Shown here one piece after another: positions 1-6,931 of a stretch of 6,931 nt of DNA. Made by a program: the position numbers and the translations under genes. This DNA comes from an uncultured Sphingobacteriaceae bacterium (lineage in GTDB: Bacteria > Bacteroidota > Bacteroidia > Sphingobacteriales > Sphingobacteriaceae). Below the pieces are notes generated by a model. That model did not search any database, was not told the DNA's origin, and worked only from the letters and a program-made list of their open reading frames with translations. The stretch covers positions 1 through 6,931 of the forward strand of contig CALNCF010000078.1 of NCBI GenBank assembly GCA_937875035.1. Direction: 5' to 3'. Numbering within the stretch: the stretch's first letter is position 1; each line of letters opens with the position of its first letter.

Positions 1-3000
1 AGGGTAGATCTTAACCTGGTAGGGAGCATTGCTGTTCAGCAGGCCCGATACCGCGATACGTACCTGCTCAGCGCCCAGCGCCGTTGGCGTGAAAGCCGCA
101 TCGTATAAAGTATAGCCACCCAGCACACCATATTTGTACTTATGTTCGGCTACCGGTCTTACTGCAAAATCCAGTGATTCCGTATATACTTTTTTCAGCC
201 TGCCTGCTGCATCATACTGGTAATGGCTGAACATGTTACTGGCATCGAGGATATCAGTCACCTGCCCTGAAAAATGATCGTACACATAGGCATTCATCGC
301 GGTATTTACAGGAGCAAACCTGAAATCATCAAAGTACACGTATCCAGAGGATCCTGTATTCTGGCAAACCACCTTTAATGTTGTTCCGGAGCTCAGGTTT
401 CCGGCCGGGATCTTCAGATCGATCCGGTACCAGTTCCCTGCTTTCTTTCCTGTTACATGAGCATATGTTTTCGTACCGCCGTCTATTTCATAATAAACCG
501 ATGCGACCGGAGCTGTGCCCGTACCCGAATTCCGCACCCAGACACTGGCGGCATAGCTTCTTCCTGCGGTCAGCTTGTTCAGCGGAACCGTATATTTAAA
601 AGCGCTGGCATTAGCGTATGTTTTCAGGCTCGCCATCCCTGTATGTGCAACAGACAAGGGATCGTATTCGCCCGGGGTGCCTGAAGCATATACTACCGAG
701 AGGTCCGGGATCTCTACAGAACCGGGCTGCCCATTGGATACGCCTCCCACCGATACGCTCGAAAGATCTTCCGCACCACTGTACGCAAATTCGTAATAGC
801 CTGCCATCGCTGCCGTTGACAATACACGCGACTGGTTGTACCCCATCCTGCCGGAAGCATAGTTCCCGTTCATGTCGATCGCTTCGAGGGCATGCGAATA
901 TTTATTGTACAGTGTAACCTCATTGGAACGCTGCCATTCTTCGCCCGGGTCACCCTGGTCAAACGGAACGAACTTATCATACGAGGTCATGCCACTGCCT
1001 GTTGTTCCTTTAGGAGCCCAGTAATATTCCGATTTTTTCCGCCATACGCTCTGCTGATCCACAGCAGCGACTCCCAGCACCGGAACCTCGTTGCTCCAGG
1101 TCTGTGCAGAAGCAGATAAAATATAGGCAGGTTCATGGCTACCATCCAATTTATAGGAGGTGGACAGCGCCGTTTGCGCAATCATATGCTTATTATCCGG
1201 ATCGTTGATCTTCATTCCCATCGGACCATATACCCGGTAAGCGGGTAATATCTCTGTCATGAATTCATTTCCATAAGAATCTGCCGACCGTGTTTTAATT
1301 GCCTGTCCGTTATAGAAATCGTATTCATCGTAATAGGTAACCGAAACATTACCGGTCTTATAATCGGTTGTGCCGGAACTGATCAGCACAGAAGGCAATT
1401 CCTGCTTCCGTGTATACACAGACTTAAGATCGTAATACCAGGTGCTGCCCACTATCTGCGAGATGTTCTGGCGGGAGTCGGCATAGGCTTCTTCGATTAC
1501 CCCCTGGGAATTATACCTGGAAGACATGTTCCCGGTATAGGAGCTGATAAACTGGGATGGGGTAATGGACGGATTCGCTTCCAGTATCTCATCGTACAGG
1601 TAGCGGTTCACCATTTCCGAAACTATCTTACCGTCTTTATCAAATGTCTGTACCCTTTTGAGATTCCCGATAGCGCCTGTAAGGTCGGACATCAGCCAGT
1701 TCTTATAATAATGATTCACATACGTGCTCTTATTGAATGTGGCTTCGGCCACTTTCTGCATCTGTACCATCCGCTCGTCGAACACCTGGAAGGTGTACGT
1801 GCTATGGCCCGGGAATGAAGTTTCTTCCGTTCCGTTCTTTACTTTTTCGTTCACTGTGACCGAGCCATACATTACGCCGGGAGCCGGCACTTCCGATGCG
1901 ATGATGAGCAGGTCGGAGAAGCTTTTCAGCAGGTATGCGCTGTAATCATTCTCTAACCCTTTAAGCGCCACTTCAAGCGTGGCGTTGTATGGATCATTAT
2001 TCAATGTGATACGTTCCATGTCGATCACCCCCAGGCCGATAGGCTCGAACGAAGTAACGCCAGAGGTATAGCCGTTGCTGCTATAATCATATTCTGTGGT
2101 CCTGGAAAATGCGGAGATACCGTCTTCCATAGATACACTTTTCACTCTCAGTCCTCCTCCGTACCGGGTGATCTGCTCATCCATGAACACATTCCCTCCT
2201 ACCACCTGGTTGGTTACTTTGACTCCACATAGCTCAGCATTAACCACGGTGACGGAATTAATTTCAGAATCGAAATATGCTTTAATAGCAGCGTTCTCTA
2301 CAATCAAGTAATCTTCGCCCACTTCTTTGATCACAGAGGTGCTGACATCATAATTATCATGCAGCAGGGGCTCTTTTACAAAGGTTGCATAGGAATTTAT
2401 ATAAGACGGGCAGGTCCTTTTGGTCTGCTTCAGAACCCCAAGCATAAATTTAAGCTCTGTGTTTACCGTATAGATATCACGAAGGTCTGACTCCCCATTA
2501 TTCAGGATCAGCTTTATACAGTCGGTATGTCCGGTCACATCTTTCTCAAAGCCATTGATGGAAAAATTTCCGTTCTTATACAATACGACATTCCGGTACT
2601 GATCGGATTCGTAGGCGATCTTCATCCGGGAGCCCATGCCTGTTCTTATTTCCCGCAGGCACCAGGCATCTATCGATTTTGATGAAACGGAAGAAGTTCT
2701 GCGATCCTGGTCGTTATCACCTGTATCCATATAATCTGTTTTCAGCATCATCCACATATCATAAAAATCCTTATTGTAATTAGGATTCTTCGTTGCTTTC
2801 GAGCTGACCGTATTCACTCCGTTGGGAGGAAGATGACCGATCCAGGCTACCTCGTATTTATAAAGCATAGACGTAACCTGCTCCAGTTGCCTGATCACTG
2901 CGTAGGTATAGCGCTTATTAAGATAGGTGATCTCCCGCATCTGCCCCGGCTCAAAAGGCTGTCCGGGTGCATGTGTGAACAGCACAGCACCTCGCTTCGT

Positions 3001-5511
3001 GTTTGCATCGATACTGTTATCGACTAATGTGACAGGGATACCGGGCTCTTCAATATCGTAAGAGAAGATCGCAGGCGGCAATACACTTTGCCCTCCTGTA
3101 CCCCTGTAGCCCACTTTTTTAAGAGTCAGTTTTCCCGTTTTAACTGCGTATATACCTGCATCCGGACCATTGGTAAAATTATCGAGATCGTTATACAGAG
3201 AATCAGTCGCATAGCTATTAGGTAAACCGAAGGTCAGGCTATTATCATACGTAAAGTCAATTACTCTCACAGCCCGGTTTTCCAAAGCAACTCTTACTTC
3301 ATCTATATCATATTTATCAATTACACATCTTCCATAATGTAAAGTTTCGTACTTTATCACATTATGATCCAGGTACCTGGTTACATGATCGTATTTCTCC
3401 GATTTGGTTTCCAAGCCAATCTTTTCTTCGGTGATCGGCGCCTCTATGGCCGGAAGGTCGCTATTGTTAACAAGGTAAATCTTATTGAGCCTGAGCATAC
3501 TAACCGGGTAATGAATCCGATCGCTAAATATAAAAGGCTCAGTTTGTGTGTGAAGCTCATGAACCGCAACGGGCTCATACGAAGTGCCCAGGGCAATGCT
3601 CTTACCATCGGCACGGATTTCTTTCTCGAATATGGCCGTATGGGTACGGGTAGTGATCCGGTTCAGGTAATACAACTCTTTCACCCCTGAAGAATAGATA
3701 GTGAACTTATTATCCAGATCCCGGTTTGTTCCTTCCGAGGGATTTCTCCATTTATAACTCTTCGACCATAACCCGTAGTCGAAGCGCACCCAATACCCCC
3801 AATCGGCCTCATCTGCCCTGCCGTTTTCGTTGCGATCAATAAAATCAGGGCCTGTGATCGCTGTCAGGTACCAGGTGTACGCGTATTTTTCTTTCTTTGT
3901 CAGCTCATTCCGCGCATCGCGTTTGGTATTTTCCATCCGGGTATATTCCTCTTTCGCATACACCGGCAATGCGTAATGATAGGTGACCCCACTGGCATTG
4001 GTGATCATAAAAGCACCGATCTGCGCATTGTCGTCACGTACGAACCCGGGTGCATTGGTATTGATCAAACCTTCCTGCTTAGGTGTTTTACCGGTAATCG
4101 CATTGGACAGCTCATTCTTAATTTCAGCATTGGTAAAATATTCGATATGCCTAGTACCTTCCAGCTGATTTTTTGAGGAGTTATATCCATTGATACCATA
4201 TTCATTACCTGTATCATGCAGATTGAAATTCACTGTGGCCGGAGAATTCGAGGCGTTGATATTACCGGACGCGATCACCGAGCGGTTCGAGAAATCGTTC
4301 ATAAACCTGAATTCCGTGCCTGTACCTGTATAGCCTAACAGGGGGTCCGTTTTTATTTCACGTTCACCTGCCAGTCCGTTGCGCATGCGTGTCTGCATAT
4401 ACAGCATCGATTTCAGGGCATAAGGGCGCATATTGCCGGACAAGCCCTGTGCGGTTACCGAATAGTTATCATAGCCCGGCAGACTTCCACCTGTAAGCCA
4501 GGACGGATCATAATGGGAATATATATTTGCATCCTTATCCAACAGCCGCGTTACATCATAAGCCGAATTATCCAGTGTACTCTGTGATGGAGCTGTCGTT
4601 GGATTATACAATACGCCATACGTATTTATGCTGGCCGTTTCATCAGACCAGTACCGCTGATAGGAATAGGACAAAGGCACATTTATAAAGTAAATCGGGA
4701 TATTCAATCCAACACTCCCACCTTCCGTCTGGATTTTTCCGGCAGAAGGGTTATACACGGAGTAGCTCCCCATTCCTGCATGTATTGTTTTAGTTCCATC
4801 TGAACTCATTGAAATCCCCAGACCAGCTATACCAACTTTAACAGAAGATTTAAACCGGATTGATTCAAAATTTGAATCAAAACCTCCCTGCAGACTGACA
4901 ATACCACCAACTGTAATTCCTGTTCTTACCGATGCATAGTCATCGCCGTAAGGAGTCATCCCAAATTCTGCATATAAGCTTCCACCTCCAAAATTCATAG
5001 ATTGTCCTACACCAAATCCCCGATACGTGTCTTGTGAAAAACTTAATCCAACACCAACTGATAGTGGAGTATTTGCTATACCAACACTTACACCTACTCC
5101 ATAGGTGTGTGTAACACCGCCATCCCAGATATCCCGTACCACGTTCTGGACACCATTATGATCGTCGGCATAACCATTTACATTCCTGGTGATCGCGCCG
5201 GGGTTGAGGGTCCAGCCCAAACCGACCCAGGAAGCTTCTTCGTTTGGCTGGATACCCGCATGATAGGAAAGCGACAGCGGATAACCACCCTCCGGACCCG
5301 GAACTTCCAGCAAGGGCATGTTATAAGTCATATCCCCGGTGAGCAGGTTAACCATATCGGTGGTATCGACCGGCTCAAAGCTGGTCGCCTCGGGAGCAGT
5401 CGGTCCTGCGGTCAACGCATACGAAATGGTCGGCGTAAAAACATTAAATACAAAAACCAGGAGCAGAAATACCGCAATAGATTTTTGAGATCTGGAATTA
5501 AATAAATTCAT
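1..5511 (-). CDS. Giant secreted RHS/YD-repeat family protein, 3' end outside the window
   Basis: The frame stays open for 1837 codons from the ATG at 5509-5511 to the left edge, so the C-terminus is missing. The next in-frame Met is residue 53, beyond the signal peptide, so this start is secure. Residues 1-32 form a Sec signal peptide: R7 and K10, a hydrophobic core at about 11-25, and likely cleavage after SYA32. Residues 44-117 carry the hallmark N-terminus of Bacteroidota RHS/SpvB-like proteins, including NLLTGDMTYNMPL, LSYHAGI and GLGWTLNPGAITR. A Gly-rich beta-strand stretch follows (131-257), then a calcium-loop-like DRNENGRADEAD (559-570), GKLTLKKV (793-800), W950 with YESDQY (967-972), and YD-like units at 1290-1299, 1333-1343 and 1766-1776 (YDAAGRLKKVY). 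A jelly-roll, carbohydrate-binding-like module spans about 1599-1732. Relatives form large beta-rich shells or surface proteins and sometimes deliver toxins; the role here is unknown. No RHS core or toxin domain is visible. It is the third gene of a likely operon, with no Shine-Dalgarno sequence. Confidence 0.92.
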   Translation of the reverse strand, partial: MNLFNSRSQKSIAVFLLLVFVFNVFTPTISYALTAGPTAPEATSFEPVDTTDMVNLLTGDMTYNMPLLEVPGPEGGYPLSLSYHAGIQPNEEASWVGLGWTLNPGAITRNVNGYADDHNGVQNVVRDIWDGGVTHTYGVGVSVGIANTPLSVGVGLSFSQDTYRGFGVGQSMNFGGGSLYAEFGMTPYGDDYASVRTGITVGGIVSLQGGFDSNFESIRFKSSVKVGIAGLGISMSSDGTKTIHAGMGSYSVYNPSAGKIQTEGGSVGLNIPIYFINVPLSYSYQRYWSDETASINTYGVLYNPTTAPSQSTLDNSAYDVTRLLDKDANIYSHYDPSWLTGGSLPGYDNYSVTAQGLSGNMRPYALKSMLYMQTRMRNGLAGEREIKTDPLLGYTGTGTEFRFMNDFSNRSVIASGNINASNSPATVNFNLHDTGNEYGINGYNSSKNQLEGTRHIEYFTNAEIKNELSNAITGKTPKQEGLINTNAPGFVRDDNAQIGAFMITNASGVTYHYALPVYAKEEYTRMENTKRDARNELTKKEKYAYTWYLTAITGPDFIDRNENGRADEADWGYWVRFDYGLWSKSYKWRNPSEGTNRDLDNKFTIYSSGVKELYYLNRITTRTHTAIFEKEIRADGKSIALGTSYEPVAVHELHTQTEPFIFSDRIHYPVSMLRLNKIYLVNNSDLPAIEAPITEEKIGLETKSEKYDHVTRYLDHNVIKYETLHYGRCVIDKYDIDEVRVALENRAVRVIDFTYDNSLTFGLPNSYATDSLYNDLDNFTNGPDAGIYAVKTGKLTLKKVGYRGTGGQSVLPPAIFSYDIEEPGIPVTLVDNSIDANTKRGAVLFTHAPGQPFEPGQMREITYLNKRYTYAVIRQLEQVTSMLYKYEVAWIGHLPPNGVNTVSSKATKNPNYNKDFYDMWMMLKTDYMDTGDNDQDRRTSSVSSKSIDAWCLREIRTGMGSRMKIAYESDQYRNVVLYKNGNFSINGFEKDVTGHTDCIKLILNNGESDLRDIYTVNTELKFMLGVLKQTKRTCPSYINSYATFVKEPLLHDNYDVSTSVIKEVGEDYLIVENAAIKAYFDSEINSVTVVNAELCGVKVTNQVVGGNVFMDEQITRYGGGLRVKSVSMEDGISAFSRTTEYDYSSNGYTSGVTSFEPIGLGVIDMERITLNNDPYNATLEVALKGLENDYSAYLLKSFSDLLIIASEVPAPGVMYGSVTVNEKVKNGTEETSFPGHSTYTFQVFDERMVQMQKVAEATFNKSTYVNHYYKNWLMSDLTGAIGNLKRVQTFDKDGKIVSEMVNRYLYDEILEANPSITPSQFISSYTGNMSSRYNSQGVIEEAYADSRQNISQIVGSTWYYDLKSVYTRKQELPSVLISSGTTDYKTGNVSVTYYDEYDFYNGQAIKTRSADSYGNEFMTEILPAYRVYGPMGMKINDPDNKHMIAQTALSTSYKLDGSHEPAYILSASAQTWSNEVPVLGVAAVDQQSVWRKKSEYYWAPKGTTGSGMTSYDKFVPFDQGDPGEEWQRSNEVTLYNKYSHALEAIDMNGNYASGRMGYNQSRVLSTAAMAGYYEFAYSGAEDLSSVSVGGVSNGQPGSVEIPDLSVVYASGTPGEYDPLSVAHTGMASLKTYANASAFKYTVPLNKLTAGRSYAASVWVRNSGTGTAPVASVYYEIDGGTKTYAHVTGKKAGNWYRIDLKIPAGNLSSGTTLKVVCQNTGSSGYVYFDDFRFAPVNTAMNAYVYDHFSGQVTDILDASNMFSHYQYDAAGRLKKVYTESLDFAVRPVAEHKYKYGVLGGYTLYDAAFTPTALGAEQVRIAVSGLLNSNAPYQVKIYP

Positions 5512-5533
5512 AAATGATGGGTAACTATTTAGT

Positions 5534-6145
5534 CTATAAATCGTTCCATTCCACTTCGGGAGTGTTCAGGATATTTTTTGTTTTAAAATCGAATGTGATA
5601 TTTCCTGTATTCAGTCCGAATTCCCTGACATGTAATCTCAACTGCTCTGAGGCCCGGATCTTCTCTGCCGGAAACACAAGCAAAAGCATATTCGCCGGGC
5701 TCATATTGAAGGTACGCTGGAACAGGTAATCGTTCACACAGATCGTATCGTTCCTATCGGTCGTAAGCAGGATAAAATCTTTCATATTAAATGAAAGCGT
5801 CTGTAAAAGCGCGCTGTACTCGCCGTAACCTTTATTCATATCCAACGCTTCCCTGCCATGCTTAGAGAATGCCAGTGCAAAACAGGAAATATTCATGTAT
5901 TTGTTCTTCAGGGAATCGGGTGAAGCAGCGGCAGTTGCATACGCAGAGGCCTCCAGTTCGTTCAAAACCATCAGGTCCGTTGGCTGATAGAGCGCCGTGA
6001 CCTGTATATCGTTACGCATTTCTACCTTTTTCAGACCGTTCTTTGTATCCGACAGGTATTCCATATATGCTTTTGCAGAGCTAGGCGGAGCTTGCCTGCA
6101 ACCTGCCTGCCATATGCACAGGAATAAAAATATATACCTCATCAT
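5534..6145 (-). CDS. Putative lipoprotein of unknown function, linked to the RHS giant
   Basis: This 203-residue protein begins with two consecutive Met codons (6143-6145 and 6140-6142). The first overlaps the OmpH stop codon as ATGA, which suggests translational coupling; the second would work equally well. Residues 4-12 are a very short hydrophobic stretch, followed by QAGC with Cys16 as the probable lipidation site. The AGC part fits a lipobox, but Gln at -3 is unusual and the n-region has only one positive residue (R3). No acidic surface-export signal follows the Cys (RQAPPSS), so a periplasm-facing location is more likely than surface display. The mature part is mixed alpha/beta without recognisable catalytic motifs. 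The C-terminal half looks beta-rich and ends in EFGLNTGNITFDFKTKNI (175-192). I do not recognise the family. Its place between an OmpH-like protein and a giant RHS protein suggests a role in export, assembly or anchoring of the giant, by inference only. Confidence 0.85.
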   Translation of the reverse strand: MMRYIFLFLCIWQAGCRQAPPSSAKAYMEYLSDTKNGLKKVEMRNDIQVTALYQPTDLMVLNELEASAYATAAASPDSLKNKYMNISCFALAFSKHGREALDMNKGYGEYSALLQTLSFNMKDFILLTTDRNDTICVNDYLFQRTFNMSPANMLLLVFPAEKIRASEQLRLHVREFGLNTGNITFDFKTKNILNTPEVEWNDL

Positions 6146-6690
6146 TTCGCAGATCCGGTATATTCCTGGTTAAGACCCGTCACGATGTCATCCGTAATAT
6201 CCCGGCTCTCTCTGACATAAGCAATATTGGAAGCCTGGCTTGCTGTCAGGATGAAATCATACCCATGCGCTTTTCCATACCTGCTGATATACAGGTTCAC
6301 CTGCTGAAGAACCTCCTGTGTCATCCGCACATCTTCCTTCTGAGCTGTTTCTCTTAATGTTTTCTGATAATTATTCAAACGTTCCTGTTTAGCGCTGATC
6401 TGCTGCCGAGCTGCCACCTTTTGCTTTTCAGTCATTGATAGACTGGCTTTTTCATATGTCTGAATCTCACTCTTCACTTCCTGAAGCAGCGAGTCGATAT
6501 TTGCTTCCCATATCGCAGATTTGTTCCTGTACGCTTCCCGGGCAATACTCATTCCTTTATAGTTTTCGAGCAGCTTCGCAGAATCGACATACGCAATTTT
6601 GATCTCACGTCCACAGAAGAAGATGTATACCAAAAGAACAAGCACAGCAACAATCAGTACCAGATCTTTGATCAGGGTTATTTTTTTCAT
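6142..6690 (-). CDS. OmpH/Skp-family periplasmic chaperone-like protein with N-terminal membrane anchor
   Basis: Skp/OmpH proteins are periplasmic trimeric chaperones that hold unfolded outer-membrane proteins with coiled-coil arms. This 182-residue protein fits the family. Residues 31-47 (KIAYVDSAKLLENYKGM) match the first strand and helix, about 50-125 is a charged, Gln/Glu/Lys-rich coiled coil, and 146-175 (FILTASQASNIAYV, then DITDDIVTGLN) is the conserved closing segment. Unlike classical Skp, it starts MKKITLIKD and then has a long hydrophobic helix (10-26) ending FFCGREIK, with no good signal peptidase I site. It is therefore probably anchored in the inner membrane with the chaperone part in the periplasm. 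Cys26 follows Phe and is not a credible lipobox. The ATG at 6688-6690 is followed by the Lys-rich n-region and has no Shine-Dalgarno sequence, as is usual in Bacteroidota. It is the first gene of the likely operon. General OMP biogenesis is possible, but the context suggests service to the downstream RHS giant. Confidence 0.9.
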   Translation of the reverse strand: MKKITLIKDLVLIVAVLVLLVYIFFCGREIKIAYVDSAKLLENYKGMSIAREAYRNKSAIWEANIDSLLQEVKSEIQTYEKASLSMTEKQKVAARQQISAKQERLNNYQKTLRETAQKEDVRMTQEVLQQVNLYISRYGKAHGYDFILTASQASNIAYVRESRDITDDIVTGLNQEYTGSAK

Positions 6691-6931
6691 ATATGTATGG
6701 AAAAGTTGGGTGTAACAAAAAGAATCCCGGACTATAGTTACATAGCCTGGCTAATAATAGAGGTTAATTAAAGACTAGAAATCGGGTTAGTTTAGCAGCT
6801 GTCAGATACAGCACGCTACAATTATAACAAAAATAATACAAAACGAAAAAGAAGGAAAAAACAGGTCTTTCAAGATATCATATTATAAAAAACGCTCCTT
6901 ATGTTGTCGTTCTGATTTGTCGGCAACTGGT
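6691..6931. other. AT-rich non-coding leader upstream of the operon
   Basis: No convincing gene is visible in these 241 bases. All three minus-strand frames entering from the right edge stop early, by about 6899, 6883 and 6872, so at most a few C-terminal residues of an upstream gene could lie here. The stretch is rich in A/T runs (on the minus strand, T-runs around 6841-6860 and 6885-6892). It contains a Bacteroidota promoter-like motif at 6828-6835. A 5-bp inverted repeat (GCTGT/ACAGC, 6798-6812) and a direct repeat of TTGTCG (6904-6909 and 6917-6922) are short enough to be chance. No terminator, riboswitch or tRNA was recognised. Confidence 0.6.
6828..6835 (-). promoter_or_regulatory. Possible Bacteroidota -7 promoter element (TATTTTTG) for the operon
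   Basis: On the minus strand this reads TATTTTTG, an exact match to the Bacteroidota primary sigma factor -7 consensus TAnnTTTG. It lies 137 bases upstream of the OmpH start codon, so the transcript would carry an untranslated leader of roughly 130 bases. No TTG lies at the expected -33 spacing; the bases there are a T/C-rich run, so the promoter would be weak or the match accidental. The sequence is AT-rich, which raises the odds of a chance hit. Confidence 0.3.

Noticed and set aside
378..1119. Cluster of overlapping plus-strand frames of 73-99 codons
   Set aside because: They overlap one another and are antisense to the carbohydrate-binding-like module and adjoining RHS sequence; compositions are Ser/Arg/Pro/Cys-rich as expected of shadow frames.
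3364..3690. Plus-strand open frame of 108 codons
   Set aside because: Antisense to continuous RHS coding sequence, with no family features.
5107..5505. Plus-strand open frame of 132 codons
   Set aside because: It lies wholly antisense to the signal peptide and conserved N-terminus of the RHS giant and has no recognisable domain; it is a shadow of the real gene.
5514..5729. Plus-strand open frame of 71 codons over the lipoprotein 3' end
   Set aside because: Antisense to the lipoprotein's conserved-looking C-terminal half; no independent support.
6610..6615. Cys26 of the OmpH-like protein as a lipidation site
   Set aside because: It is preceded by Phe-Phe, not a small residue, so it does not form a lipobox.
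6697..6771. Plus-strand 24-codon frame (MEKLGVTKRIPDYSYIAWLI...)
   Set aside because: Short enough to arise by chance in an AT-rich leader and without a ribosome-binding signal.
6798..6812. Inverted repeat GCTGT-CAGAT-ACAGC as a possible terminator or operator
   Set aside because: Only a 5-bp stem with no following U-run; expected by chance.
6821..6826. TATAAT on the minus strand as a sigma70-type -10 box
   Set aside because: Bacteroidota primary promoters do not use this consensus, and the region is AT-rich; the overlapping TAnnTTTG motif is the better candidate.
6895..6900. AAGGAG on the minus strand as a ribosome-binding site
   Set aside because: The only nearby ATG (13 bases on) opens a frame that stops after three codons.

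Overview
The window looks like chromosomal DNA from a Bacteroidota bacterium, most likely a Chitinophaga-type organism. The evidence is a giant exported RHS/YD-type protein in the style typical of that phylum, start codons without Shine-Dalgarno sequences, and a TAnnTTTG-type promoter motif. Every gene I can support lies on the minus strand. The genus-level guess is inference from protein style.

Layout, read in the direction of transcription (right to left): an AT-rich, apparently non-coding leader (6691-6931) holds a possible Bacteroidota promoter. It is followed by a 182-residue OmpH/Skp-family protein that keeps an N-terminal membrane anchor (6142-6690). Next is a 203-residue putative lipoprotein of unknown function (5534-6145), whose start overlaps the OmpH stop as ATGA. 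After a 22-base gap comes an uninterrupted reading frame of at least 1837 codons (5511 to the left edge). It encodes a secreted RHS/SpvB-like giant protein whose C-terminus lies outside the window.

The tight packing suggests one transcript. A reasonable reading, inferred and not shown, is that the anchored Skp-like protein and the lipoprotein help the giant protein cross the periplasm or settle at the outer membrane. This chaperone-lipoprotein-giant RHS cassette is the best candidate here for a poorly described system. The deciding information, namely the giant protein's C-terminus and the genes after it, is beyond the left edge.

No tRNA, rRNA, CRISPR array, insertion sequence or convincing terminator was seen.
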